A program made the position numbers and the translations under genes. This document shows, in pieces, positions 17,709 through 26,250 of a stretch of DNA of 64,000 bases; position 1 is the first letter of the stretch; every line of letters begins with the position of its first letter. The notes beneath the pieces are model-generated. The model was given only the letters and a program-made list of their open reading frames with translations. It was not told where the DNA came from and made no database searches. The stretch is taken from NCBI RefSeq assembly GCF_000308775.1, contig NZ_BAGJ01000271.1, positions 1 to 64,000 on the forward strand, in the 5' to 3' direction. This DNA comes from Nocardia testacea NBRC 100365 (GTDB taxonomy: Bacteria; Actinomycetota; Actinomycetes; Mycobacteriales; Mycobacteriaceae).

Positions 17709-19316
17709 TCACCCGTCCTTCCGGAACGCGAGCACACTGCCCTCGGCATCGGCGGCGACGTAGAGGGTGCCGTCGGCGCCCGCCGTGATACCGGCGAACG
17801 GACCCTGCGGCCCCGAGAACGGCGGCATACCGAGCAACGGCTTCGGAGTCACTCCCGGCGGCGCGCCCACCGGCAGGTTCCAGGCCAGGATTTCGCGCGC
17901 TTTCGTCTCCAGGTCGACGGCGACCAGATTTTTGGCCCCGGAGTCGACGATCAGCAGTTCGGAACCGCGGATCAGCAGGCCCTGCGGGGTATCCAGACCG
18001 TCTACGACGGTATCCACCCCGGTGGCGGTGACCGCGACCACGCGACCGGCGCCGGACTCGGAGACCAGACACGTACCGTCGCCGGTGAACACGACTCCGA
18101 GCGGTTTGTCGAGACCGGACGCGAGCACCTCGACTCCGCCCCCGCCGCGCACACCGATCACCCGGCCGGTGCCGAACTCCGCGGTCACGATGAGCCCGCC
18201 CGGCGCTACCGCGATGCCGTACAGCTGGTCCAACGGCGTCTCGCCGCCGGCCAGGATCTCGCTCTCCGCGGTGCCGGGCCGCCAGCGGGTCACCTGTCCG
18301 CCGGAGGTGGCGACGACGAATTCGCCGGGGCCGGTGGCGGTCACCCCGCGCACGAATCCCGGATAACCCGGATGGAACAGCATGCCGACGGTTTCGAGGC
18401 CACCGTCACGGACCGCGTAGAAGTAGGTGCCGTCGGCGACGAACAGGGTGCCGTCCGGACCCACGGTCAGGTCCAGCGGCCAGTTCAGTCCCCCGGGCAG
18501 GGTCGTGCGGGTCTCGCCACCGGCCAGGATCTCGGTGATCTCGCCGGTGAAGTTGGAGACGAAGAGGCGGCCGTTCACCAGCGTGCAGTTGTCCAGCCCG
18601 GGATTCAGCTGGGCGAGCAGGGTTTTTTCGCCGTTGCGCGGGTCGATCCGCAACACCTGTCCCGACGCCACCTGGGTGGACACGATGTAGCCGTCCGGAT
18701 CGAACTTCACCGAATCGGGCACCCCGAGATCACCCGCGACCCGTTCCGGTTCACCACCGTCGGGATGGATACGCCAGATCTCGTTGGTCCCCATGACCGG
18801 GTAGTAGAGAAGCCCGTCGGGCCCGACCTCCATCGCGTTGGGCTGTTCGATGTTCTCCAGCAGGATGCGGGGAGAGCCGCCGTCCAGCGGGAGCTCCATC
18901 AGGCGGCCGCCCGGCCGGCATTCGTTGACGAACAATCTGCCCTGGTGGACGGTGATGCCGTTGGCGCTGGGCAGATCCGCGCGCAGCAGCCGGGTGGTGC
19001 CGTCGGCGTGCCGGGCGCTGACCCGGCCGTCCATCACCTCGGTGGCGTAGAGAGTGCCGTCGGGGTGGAAGGCACAGTCGTCGGGGGCGATGATGTCGCC
19101 GCCCTTGGCGCTGATGGTTTCGATCGCCCCGGTGTCGATATCGAGCGCGCTGATCTGGCTACCGGTGACCTGGGCGATGTAGATCCGGCCGTCGGGGCCC
19201 GTCCGCAGCCCGTTGGCGCCGAACAGCCGGCTCGGCGGCGTGACGCGTCGCTGACTCCACCCCGCCGCGAGCCCGATCGATCGGCCGCCCTGAAAACGGG
19301 TCTCCTGCTGCAACAT
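17709..19316 (-). CDS. SMP-30/gluconolactonase-like beta-propeller hydrolase
   Basis: 535 aa, start ATG 19316 with GGGAG 9 nt upstream. The sequence is a chain of propeller blades: repeated G-P-D-G-x-I/L-Y-x-A, A-N-G-I-T-V-H-Q-G-R-L, Q-P-N-A-M-E-V-G-P-D-G-L-L-Y-Y and D-L-T-V-G-P-D-G-T-L-F-V-A-D-G. These are typical of SMP-30/LRE lactonases, which bind calcium through Glu/Asn/Asp on the blade tops. Length is nearly double that of single-propeller SMP-30 enzymes, so it may contain two propellers. No signal peptide is seen. As first gene of the operon containing a Baeyer-Villiger monooxygenase it is a candidate lactone hydrolase (inference). An NHL-type scaffold protein is the alternative. Confidence 0.75.
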   Translation of the reverse strand: MLQQETRFQGGRSIGLAAGWSQRRVTPPSRLFGANGLRTGPDGRIYIAQVTGSQISALDIDTGAIETISAKGGDIIAPDDCAFHPDGTLYATEVMDGRVSARHADGTTRLLRADLPSANGITVHQGRLFVNECRPGGRLMELPLDGGSPRILLENIEQPNAMEVGPDGLLYYPVMGTNEIWRIHPDGGEPERVAGDLGVPDSVKFDPDGYIVSTQVASGQVLRIDPRNGEKTLLAQLNPGLDNCTLVNGRLFVSNFTGEITEILAGGETRTTLPGGLNWPLDLTVGPDGTLFVADGTYFYAVRDGGLETVGMLFHPGYPGFVRGVTATGPGEFVVATSGGQVTRWRPGTAESEILAGGETPLDQLYGIAVAPGGLIVTAEFGTGRVIGVRGGGGVEVLASGLDKPLGVVFTGDGTCLVSESGAGRVVAVTATGVDTVVDGLDTPQGLLIRGSELLIVDSGAKNLVAVDLETKAREILAWNLPVGAPPGVTPKPLLGMPPFSGPQGPFAGITAGADGTLYVAADAEGSVLAFRKDG

Positions 19317-19422
19317 TCCGCGTGACTCCCAACCGACCCGGCCGATAGCGCTGATCCGCCTCGATGTCGAGGACTTGTAAGGAATCTAACGCCGTATCCG
19401 GGCAAGCGCAATAAGTATTGCA

Positions 19423-19436
19423 ATCTTTGTAAGGAT
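19423..19436. promoter_or_regulatory. Candidate GntR operator upstream of the Rieske/BVMO operon
   Basis: ATCTTTGTAAGGAT, an imperfect palindrome (10 of 14 positions symmetric). With one flanking base on the left and two on the right it is identical over 17 nt to 63478-63494, and similar to 6921-6934 in front of the GntR gene. It lies 107 bp upstream of the SMP-30 start. Confidence 0.55.
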
Positions 19437-19505
19437 AGGCCAGGACAGCCGGACCAGACGCCTCCCCGCCCCGCCGACTGCGCCAGTATTTCACTGCCCC
19501 CTTGG

Positions 19506-19520
19506 GAGAATAACATTCTC
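19506..19520. promoter_or_regulatory. 15-bp palindromic operator, perfect copy
   Basis: GAGAAT-AAC-ATTCTC, perfect inverted repeat. Same element as at 29217, 30914, 34827, 42532, 42676 and 56440. It faces the truncated flavin monooxygenase gene to its right. Confidence 0.6.
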
Positions 19521-19709
19521 TAATTAGGAAATATGCAGGTCCGGCGATATCCGAGGATCGCGGCAGACAAGGAACCGGATGCCGCGGCACCGCCGCCGCG
19601 ACCCGGCGCCATTCCTTCCACCGACCGCTCGGCGGAGTCCGCGTGCCAACCACCGCGGCACCGGACGTCGATGCCCTCAGGGCCCGGCACCGGACGATCC
19701 GAATGCCCC

Positions 19710-20195
19710 GCGCGTAGGCGATTCCGAAATCAATCGCGCCGGTTGTCCCATGCCATCGGGGTCGATGTGAGCACCCCGGCCCTGGACGAGCCGTTCCCGG
19801 ACCAGGTGCTGCGCGGACCGGCGGATCCGGAGATTCTCACCGGCAGTATCGGCTTCCGCGAATCCATACTCGAACAGATCCGCCAAACCCGGCCCACCGT
19901 GCGGGAGTACCTGCGCCAGACGCGCTATTCCGGTTCCGGGCACGGCGGTTTCGTCGGCACCCCCGAGCAGCCGGCCGACCGGATCGAGCAGTGGTATCGC
20001 GAATACGCCTGCGACGATTTCGATCTGCAGCCCGATGTGCTGCTCGACAGCCTGGAGGTGATCGCCGACGAGGTGATCCCGCTGCTGCGGACCCGGGGGC
20101 TGTACCGCGACGAGTACGAAACGAGCACACTACGCGGCCATTTCGCGTCGGCCCGGCCCGAGCACGCGCCGGCGGTGAGCGCGGGACGGCGCTGA
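19710..20195 (+). pseudogene. C-terminal remnant of an NtaA/DszA-type flavin monooxygenase
   Basis: Recognisable protein starts around I-G-V-D-V-S (about 19763) and runs through G-G-F-V-G-T-P-E-Q, then D-R-I-E-Q-W-Y, a C-D-D-F-D-L-Q-P-D-V-L stretch, V-I-P-L-L-R-T-R-G-L-Y-R and Y-E-T-S-T-L-R-G-H. This is the last 130-140 residues of the luciferase-like nitrilotriacetate/alkanesulfonate monooxygenase family, whose members are about 440 aa. The N-terminal 300 residues, with the flavin-binding barrel, are absent. The sequence upstream to 19533 is in frame but Arg/Pro-rich and unlike the family. A catabolic operator sits at 19506, so the promoter was kept while the gene body was deleted. The remaining piece cannot bind flavin. 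Confidence 0.65.
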
Positions 20196-20264
20196 GGCCC
20201 GTGCCCGCGGGTGTAGCGTCTCGGAGGTCCACCAGTTCGTCGATTGCGATCTCGTGAGGGTGCC

Positions 20265-20909
20265 ATGCCGCGGGAACTGACCGACCTGCCATTCGCGAAC
20301 CTGCTGGAGCCGGCCGGTGCGATAGCGGTGAAAGGCGAATACGACTGCCTCCGCTTCGACGGCACGGACCTGTCCGAGCCGGATATCCGCCACACCGTCT
20401 TCGACCAGTGCGCCTTCCGGTCGGTGCGGCTGGACGGAGGGACAGCGCGCGGGTCGCGGTTCACCGAGGTCTGGCTGCACGGGGTGCGGATCACCGGAAC
20501 CGAGCTGGCGGACGCGGCCTGGATGGACGCCGAGATCATGGAGGGCGCCTGGTCCGGTGTCGAGGCGAGCGGCGCCGAACTGCGGCGGGTGGAGTTCCAC
20601 AACTGCAAACTCGATTCCGTCAATTTCCGGGGCGCGACCCTGACGAAGGTCCGGTTCGTCGACTGTGTGCTCCGGCATGTGGATTTCGGCGGCGCGAAAC
20701 TGAACGAGGTCGACTTCCCGGGGTCGGAGATCTCGGCGCTGGTGGTCCGGGACGCGCGCTTGACGAAGGTGGATTTCCGCGGGGCCGAAGCGTTACGGGT
20801 CGCCGAGGGGGTCACCGCCCTGCGCGGTGCGATCGTCACCCCCGGCCAATTGCTCGATCTCGCCCCGGCCTTCGCCGCCTCCGTCGGGCTGCTGGTCGAA
20901 CCGGAGTAG
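20265..20909 (+). CDS. Pentapeptide-repeat protein
   Basis: 214 aa from ATG 20265 (GAGGG 5 nt upstream). Residues 20-190 show the five-residue periodicity A(D/N)Lxx with central Phe/Leu: for example V-E-F-H-N-C-K-L-D-S-V-N-F-R-G-A-T-L-T-K, then V-D-F-G-G-A-K-L-N-E-V-D-F-P-G-S. Such repeats form a right-handed quadrilateral beta-helix. MfpA/Qnr members mimic DNA and protect gyrase, but many have other or unknown roles. This one has a non-repetitive C-terminus (V-T-P-G-Q-L-L-D-L-A-P-A-F-A-A) like the widespread actinobacterial type often annotated simply as pentapeptide-repeat protein. Convergent with the beta-lactamase gene. Confidence 0.8.
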   Translation: MPRELTDLPFANLLEPAGAIAVKGEYDCLRFDGTDLSEPDIRHTVFDQCAFRSVRLDGGTARGSRFTEVWLHGVRITGTELADAAWMDAEIMEGAWSGVEASGAELRRVEFHNCKLDSVNFRGATLTKVRFVDCVLRHVDFGGAKLNEVDFPGSEISALVVRDARLTKVDFRGAEALRVAEGVTALRGAIVTPGQLLDLAPAFAASVGLLVEPE

Positions 20910-20913
20910 ACCG

Positions 20914-20942
20914 GGCCGGGACCTCCCGTGCTTTGCCCGGCC
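20914..20942. terminator. Hairpin between convergent genes
   Basis: A GGCCGGG stem at 20914-20920 pairs with CCCGGCC at 20936-20942 across a 15-nt loop, directly after the pentapeptide stop and before the convergent beta-lactamase. No U-tract. Confidence 0.45.
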
Positions 20943-21003
20943 GGTGACCCTGCGCTTCGGCGAATGACCGCGGCGGCCGGCCACGACCGCGCCGATACCG
21001 GGT

Positions 21004-21951
21004 TCACTGCGACATGGTGCCCAGGACCGCCGCCGCCGCGTCGGCGACCGCGGCGTCGGCGCCCGCGGCCATCGGATACCCGGTCGTCGAGCGGCTGAAG
21101 ATCACCAGCACCAGCGACGTCCCGGTGGGACCCCACACCACGCCGGCGTCATTGGCCGTGCCGTAGGCGCCGCTGCCGGTTTTGTCCGCCGCCACCCACC
21201 CGACCGGCAAACCTGCGCGCAATCGTTGCCGCGAGGTGACGCTCGACCGCATCCAGCTGGTGAGCATGCGGCGGTACTCAGTGCTCAGGCCGTCCCCGAG
21301 GATGAGTTTGCGGTAGCCCGCGGCGAACGCGGACGCGGTACTGGTATCGCGGGAGTCACCGGCGCGCGCCTCGTTGAGCTCGGGCTCCCAGCGATCCAGC
21401 CGGGTCTGCGAATCGTTGATCGAGCGCGCGAACGCGGTGACCGCGGCCGGGCCGCCGAGCCGGCGCAGCAGCAGATTCGCCGCCGTATTGTCGCTGCGTA
21501 CCAGCGCCGCCCGGCTCAACTCGTAGTAGCTCATGAGCTCGCCGATGTGATCGTAGGAGACCGGTGAGTTCATCACGATGTCCTGGCGGGTTATCGGCAC
21601 CTTGTCGTTGAGATCCAGTTCCCTGCGTTCGGCGAGCCGCAGGATCGCGGCCACCGCGTACACCTTGAAGGTCGAGCACATCGCGAACCGATCGTCGGCG
21701 TTCCATTCGAAGGTCCGCCCGCCCCGGGTATCGACCGCGGCGATCCCGAAGAGCACATTGTATTTCGCCTGCAGCGTCATCAGCGTATTGCTCAGGTCCA
21801 CGGTCCGCTGCGCGGTGGTCGTGGCGGGCGCGGACGGTGAGCCGGTGTCGCCGCCCCCGCAGGCGGCGGCGGACAATGCGACCGCGGTCAGCGCGAGGGC
21901 CAGTGATCGCCGACTCGACGGGATGCGGAATGCGGATCGGTTCGGTTTCAC
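21004..21951 (-). CDS. Class A serine beta-lactamase, lipoprotein type
   Basis: About 315 aa from GTG 21951, the start that leaves a normal signal peptide (R-R-S-L-A-L-A-L-T-A-V-A-L) ending in lipobox S-A-A-A-C; the frame also offers ATG 22005 and GTG 22014. All class A elements are present: S-T-F-K (nucleophile Ser70 and Lys73), S-D-N (Ser130), E-P-E-L-N (Glu166) and K-T-G (234-236). It hydrolyses penicillins and cephalosporins outside the membrane. The closest recollection is the FAR/AST-type enzymes of Nocardia. A cysteine precedes the nucleophile (M-C-S-T-F-K), as in several carbapenemase-like or nocardial enzymes. Divergent from a LysR gene 160 nt away, an AmpR-like arrangement. Confidence 0.9.
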   Translation of the reverse strand: MKPNRSAFRIPSSRRSLALALTAVALSAAACGGGDTGSPSAPATTTAQRTVDLSNTLMTLQAKYNVLFGIAAVDTRGGRTFEWNADDRFAMCSTFKVYAVAAILRLAERRELDLNDKVPITRQDIVMNSPVSYDHIGELMSYYELSRAALVRSDNTAANLLLRRLGGPAAVTAFARSINDSQTRLDRWEPELNEARAGDSRDTSTASAFAAGYRKLILGDGLSTEYRRMLTSWMRSSVTSRQRLRAGLPVGWVAADKTGSGAYGTANDAGVVWGPTGTSLVLVIFSRSTTGYPMAAGADAAVADAAAAVLGTMSQ

Positions 21952-22114
21952 TCCCGCAGCAGACACCGGCCGATCGGTGGTCGCCAATATCCGACACTCC
22001 CGCATACCAGTCACATTTGATATGGCCGCAGGTAGTGTCCGGTTTCAATGCTCGAAACGGCCCGGAAATACACAGTTCGGAAGCGGCGCGCCGGGCCGCT
22101 GGTTCAATATCGCT

Positions 22115-22989
22115 ATGGACCTGATCCGCCACCTCGGCTATTTCGTCGCGATCGCCGACGAAGGTCATTTCGGACGGGCCGCCACGGTACTGGATATGAC
22201 CCAGCCGCCTCTGTCACAGGGACTGCGGCGGCTGGAGGCCCGGCTGGGCGTCGAACTGGTCCACCGGACCCGTCAGGGGGCAGTGCTCACTGCGGCCGGC
22301 CGGCAACTGCTGCCCCGGGCACGGCTGCTGGTCGACGACGCGGAAAGACTGCTCGCCGAGGCGCAACGGATCGCCCGCACGCGCGGCACGGTGCACTGGG
22401 GCGCCACCTCCGCCCTGCCCGACCGGATCGTCACCGCCTGCGTCACCGCGCTGCGTACCGGGAACACCTCCGGTGAAGCGGTATCCACCGATACCGGTCC
22501 GACGGTGGATCTGGTGGCGGCCGTCCGGTCCGGTCTGTGCGATCTCGCGGTGATCGAGCATCCGGCGCTGGTGGACGGGGTGGAGGCCCGGTCGGTGGTG
22601 AAACTCCCGCGCTGGATCGTGGTTCCGGCCGACCACCGCAGCGCGGCCACCGAGCGCCCCACCTTCCCGATGCTGGCCGATCTGACCCACGCCGCGTACC
22701 CCCGGGCCGCCAACCCCCCGGCGTCCGACACCGTCCGCGACCTGCTGCGGGAACGCGGCCTGGACGCGCAGACGGTCACCGTCCACGACGATCGCGCGGT
22801 ACTCGCCGCGGTCGCCGCGGGGCGAGTTTCGGGCTCACCACCACCCCGCCGTCCGATATCCCGGGGGTGTCCTGGTTGCGGATGGCCCCGCAGGCGGTGG
22901 CGCTGCGCTGCCGGGTGATCCACCGGCCCGGCGCCGAGCACCAGGCCGACGCGGTGGACCGGGTGCTCTACCGGGAACGGCTGCGATGA
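22115..22989 (+). pseudogene. LysR-family regulator with one-base frameshift
   Basis: ATG 22115 opens a LysR protein: helix-turn-helix residues 1-60 (L-G-Y-F-V-A-I-A-D-E-G-H-F-G-R-A-A, Q-P-P-L-S-Q-G-L-R-R-L-E), then the effector domain. At about 22826 one G is missing; after it the other frame continues correctly as S-F-G-L-T-T-T-P-P-S-D-I-P-G and ends R-V-L-Y-R-E-R-L-R at 22989. The full product would be about 291 aa. Its stop overlaps the start of the next beta-lactamase-fold gene. Placement between two serine beta-lactamase-fold genes, divergent from the true class A enzyme, suggests it controls one or both (inference). The missing base may be a sequencing error. Confidence 0.75.
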
Positions 22990-23882
22990 GCGCCGCCGAG
23001 CGGATCCGCGCGATCTTCGCCGACGCCGGGTGCACCGGCCGGCTGCACGCGCGCCGCTGCGACGGCAGCGACGAGGAGGTCTGTATCGGCGGGACCGAGC
23101 GGGTGGTCACCGCCTCGGTCTACAAGCTTCCGCTGCTGCTCGCCTACTGCCGCGCCGTGGACGCCGGCCGGCTCGACCCGCTGGCGCGGCTCACCCTCAC
23201 GCCCTCGGAATGTACGCCCGGCCCCACCGGGATCTCGGCCCTGCACGATCCGGTCACCATGAGCCGGCGCGATCTGGCGACCTCGATGATGACGGTCTCC
23301 GACAACGCGGCCGCCGATCTGCTGCTCGGCGAGGTGGGACTGACCGCGGTACACGAACTGCTGGAATCGCTGGGACTGGACCGGACCCGGCTGGTCGGCG
23401 GCACCGCCGATATCCACCGCAGCCTGGTCCGCGACACCGACACCCACGGCACCGCGGAGGCGTTCGCCGCGCTGGCCGACAACGACGAGGCCTGGACGGT
23501 CGCCGCCTACGATCCGGCGTACACCAGCGCGACGACCCCGGCGGAGATGACCCGGTTGCTGGCCGCGCTGTGGCGCGGGGAGGTGGTGTCCACGGAGCAG
23601 ACGGATTTCGCCCGCGCGGTCATGCGCCGCCAGGTCTGGCCGCACCGGATCGCGGCCGGATTCCCCCACCGCGGCGTGGCGGTGGCCGGGAAGACCGGCA
23701 CCATCGGCATCATCCGCAACGAGGTCGCCGTGGTGGAGTTCCCGGGCGAATATCCGGTCGCGGTGGCTGTTTTCACCCGGGCCGCCCGCGCCGACCCGGC
23801 ACTGCCCGCCGTGGACGCGGCGATCGCCGAGGGCGCGCGGATCGCGGTGACCGAGTTGCGCCGGGCCCTGCCCACCGACTGA
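22986..23882 (+). CDS. Serine hydrolase of the beta-lactamase/PBP fold, cytosolic
   Basis: 298 aa. Class A-like motifs: A-S-V-Y-K (nucleophile Ser and Lys), S-D-N and K-T-G in order and at normal spacing. No signal peptide precedes them, and no convincing Glu166-type E-x-x-L-N motif is visible between S-D-N and K-T-G. It is therefore likely a beta-lactamase-related serine hydrolase or DD-peptidase-like protein rather than a secreted resistance enzyme. Translation is coupled to the LysR gene (ATGA overlap), so the two belong together. Similar LysR plus beta-lactamase-like pairs occur in actinomycetes. Biological substrate unknown. Confidence 0.75.
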   Translation: MSAAERIRAIFADAGCTGRLHARRCDGSDEEVCIGGTERVVTASVYKLPLLLAYCRAVDAGRLDPLARLTLTPSECTPGPTGISALHDPVTMSRRDLATSMMTVSDNAAADLLLGEVGLTAVHELLESLGLDRTRLVGGTADIHRSLVRDTDTHGTAEAFAALADNDEAWTVAAYDPAYTSATTPAEMTRLLAALWRGEVVSTEQTDFARAVMRRQVWPHRIAAGFPHRGVAVAGKTGTIGIIRNEVAVVEFPGEYPVAVAVFTRAARADPALPAVDAAIAEGARIAVTELRRALPTD

Positions 23883-23970
23883 TCCGGGCCGGGCACCGAT
23901 TACGCACCGCCGAGCCGCCTTCCGAGCCCACGACCGTCGGGTTCGCGACCGGCGCCCGGCCCGGCGGCCA

Positions 23971-24399
23971 TCATTGCGCGGTGACCAGCAGTTCCGCGCG
24001 ATAGTCCGCCGCCGGGACCACTGCGCTCTCCGGCCGGGACGGCCGCAGCGCGACCAGTTCGATCCGGTAACCGCCCACCGCGGCCCCGGTGGCGAAACGC
24101 CCGTTCGTATGGAGTTCGTGCCGGGAACTCCGGCCGCCCACCGCCACTTCGGTGACCACCGTGGCGTCACCTTCCCATACACACGTGGTCCCGGCCGGGC
24201 ACCTGCTGTCGGCGGGCACCTCGCCGAACGACACCGCCAGCCGGTCCCGGTCCAGCCGGGCCGTTTCGCCCGGCGCCAGCGTGAACGGGGCGCCCAGTCG
24301 CGGGGACACCGGCAGCGGTTCGGCCGACGCGCCGCAACCCAGCGCGGCCGTCAGCGCCACCGTCACGACTGCCCACCGGCCGATCCGCCCATCCCGCAT
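23971..24399 (-). CDS. Secreted or lipid-anchored hypothetical protein
   Basis: 142 aa. The N-terminus is a signal sequence (A-V-V-T-V-A-L-T-A-A-L-G-C-G) with a lipobox-like L-G-C, so it is probably a lipoprotein. The mature part is a small beta-sheet protein with the conserved S-R-C-P-A-G-T-T-C-V-W-E-G-D-A pattern (two cysteines likely disulfide-bonded). This is shared by many uncharacterised bacterial exported proteins. No catalytic motif is visible. Neighbours (beta-lactamase-fold gene upstream, unknown gene downstream on the same strand) do not define a function. Confidence 0.6.
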   Translation of the reverse strand: MRDGRIGRWAVVTVALTAALGCGASAEPLPVSPRLGAPFTLAPGETARLDRDRLAVSFGEVPADSRCPAGTTCVWEGDATVVTEVAVGGRSSRHELHTNGRFATGAAVGGYRIELVALRPSRPESAVVPAADYRAELLVTAQ

Positions 24400-24463
24400 G
24401 GCAACCGATCATGGCATATCGAGCGGCCGTGACCCCGCCGGAAGTACCGGTGAGCGCTGCGGA

Positions 24464-25108
24464 TCATCCCGGACGGGACGTGCCGCCGATCGGCCGGGCT
24501 CTCCACGCCTCACGCAACCGGAGCCACGACGAGTCGCCGACGAAGGTGAGACCGAATCGAGCGCCCAGCCGGTTGAGCGCATCCGGGTCGCCGAATACGG
24601 CCTCCACGCCGTGGTCGTCATCGGTGGGCTCCACTGAACACAGACAGCCGAGGCGGTTTCCGGCCAGGCCGTGCACAGAGGTGGCGAAGACGAGGGCGGC
24701 CTCCATCTCCTCGTCGTCGTCACCGGGAAAGATCGGCCATGCTTCGGGAACACCGTCCCAGTCGAATCGCAGCTCCCATTCGCCGTCCTCCTCGACCATC
24801 TGCACCTCGGTAACCGTCACGGTGCCCCGGGTACAGGCCGCGACGGACTCCAGCTCGTGCCGATACCACGCGAGCCGGGTCACGTGGTCGAGGTCTGCGA
24901 CACCACGGAAAGCCTTGTTGCCCAGCGTGTAACGGATGCCGAGGCGCCCGAGCAGACTGCGCACGGCATCCCGATCGGTATGACCGAACCGGCTCAGCGG
25001 CCCGGCGAATACGCCGGATTCGAATACCTCACCCGGCGTCGACGGATCGACCAGGCCGAGTTCGACGATCAGGTCCACCACCTCCCGAGTGGTGTACTCC
25101 GAACCCAC
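24464..25108 (-). CDS. Hypothetical cytosolic protein
   Basis: 214 aa from GTG 25108, chosen because a strong GGAGGAGG lies just upstream; the longer frame to 25195 is Pro/Gly-rich and probably untranslated. N-terminal residues 1-60 contain E-V-V-D-L-I-V-E-L-G-L-V-D and a helix-rich stretch. The middle holds an acidic run (G-D-D-D-E-E-M-E). No signal peptide, membrane segment or recognised catalytic motif. I do not recognise the family. It stands alone, 65 nt downstream of the lipoprotein gene start on the same strand. Confidence 0.55.
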   Translation of the reverse strand: MGSEYTTREVVDLIVELGLVDPSTPGEVFESGVFAGPLSRFGHTDRDAVRSLLGRLGIRYTLGNKAFRGVADLDHVTRLAWYRHELESVAACTRGTVTVTEVQMVEEDGEWELRFDWDGVPEAWPIFPGDDDEEMEAALVFATSVHGLAGNRLGCLCSVEPTDDDHGVEAVFGDPDALNRLGARFGLTFVGDSSWLRLREAWRARPIGGTSRPG

Positions 25109-25355
25109 ACTTCCTCCTCCCGGCGGGGGCCGGGTGGCGCCGCCCGGGCGAGTATCCACGGCGGGCAGGCCCGGTACCAAGCGATAGCTTCCCATGGCCG
25201 GTCACCCGTGCAGGGAGGGGCCCTTGGTGGTGGCGGTCCGGCTCGACGCATGGGCGCAGACCCGGCGCGGTCGCCGACGGCGGCACCGTGGGGCCGTGCC
25301 GGCCGTGGCCCGGGCGGTGACCCCGCCCGGGCCGCGGCCGCGAGACCGCAGCGGA

Positions 25356-26192
25356 CTACTTGAGCATCGACCCACAGTCCACCGGCAGCGTCACACCGGT
25401 GAGATAGCGGGCTTCGTCGGAGGACAGGTACAGCACCGCGTTGCTGATATCGATCGGGTCCACCCACGGCACCGGCAGGGTGTGGAACAGCTGGCAGATC
25501 GGCGCCATATCGTCGGCGGTCGGGTTCTCCAGATCCGGGCGGAACATCTTGAAGGTTTTCTCGTTCATGATCATCGCGGTGCTCACATGTGTCGGGTGCA
25601 CCGAGTTGACCCGGATATTGTGCTGCCCGAGTTCCACCGCGAAGGCCCGCATCAGGCCGACCACACCGTGTTTGGCGGAGACGTAGTGCCCCGTCTGCGG
25701 GTATGCCTTGAGACCGCCGACCGAGCTGGTGAGCACGATCGACCCGCCGCGGCCGCCCTCCAGGATGTGCGGGACGCCGGCCTTCACCGATTTCCACACC
25801 CCGCTGAGGTTGACGTCGATCATGTCCTGCCAGACCTGTTCGTCGGTCTCGGCCAGGGTGTCGCCGCCGCTGGCGATCCCGGCGTTGGCGACGATGATGT
25901 CGAGCCGGCCCAGTGTGCCGACCGCTTCGGCGAGCGCGGCCTTCAGGGCGGCCGAATCGCGCACGTCGACCTCGGCGGTGACGACCCGGCGGCCGGTGGC
26001 CTTGACCAATTCCTCGGTTTCGACGAGATCGTCCGGTGTGGCCAGCGGTATCTCGACCGTATCGATCGGTTTACAGATATCGATGGCGATGATGTCGGCG
26101 CCCTCTTCGGCCAGCCGCACCGCGTGGCTGCGGCCCTGGCCGCGGGCCGCGCCGGTGATGAAGGCGACCTTGCCCTCGACCCGTCCGGTCAT
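25356..26192 (-). CDS. Mycofactocin-type short-chain dehydrogenase
   Basis: 278 aa. Signature start [16 protein letters not shown] followed by I-I-A-I-D-I-C, the pattern of the mycofactocin-coupled SDR family (TIGR03971-like). These proteins hold NAD(H) tightly and pass electrons to the peptide redox cofactor mycofactocin. Catalytic Ser in T-S-S-V-G-G and Tyr/Lys in Y-V-S-A-K. The 30-residue insert after beta-2 (D-T-V-E-I-P-L-A-T) is also typical. It lies 58 nt after the P450 gene on the same strand with RBS GAGGAAAAG, so it probably oxidises the alcohol made by that P450 (inference). Mycofactocin biosynthesis genes are not in this window. Confidence 0.88.
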   Translation of the reverse strand: MTGRVEGKVAFITGAARGQGRSHAVRLAEEGADIIAIDICKPIDTVEIPLATPDDLVETEELVKATGRRVVTAEVDVRDSAALKAALAEAVGTLGRLDIIVANAGIASGGDTLAETDEQVWQDMIDVNLSGVWKSVKAGVPHILEGGRGGSIVLTSSVGGLKAYPQTGHYVSAKHGVVGLMRAFAVELGQHNIRVNSVHPTHVSTAMIMNEKTFKMFRPDLENPTADDMAPICQLFHTLPVPWVDPIDISNAVLYLSSDEARYLTGVTLPVDCGSMLK

Positions 26193-26250
26193 GACTTCCT
26201 CTTTTCCTCGTTCCAGCGGACCGCTGAATGGCTTTGCTGTGACTTCTGTT

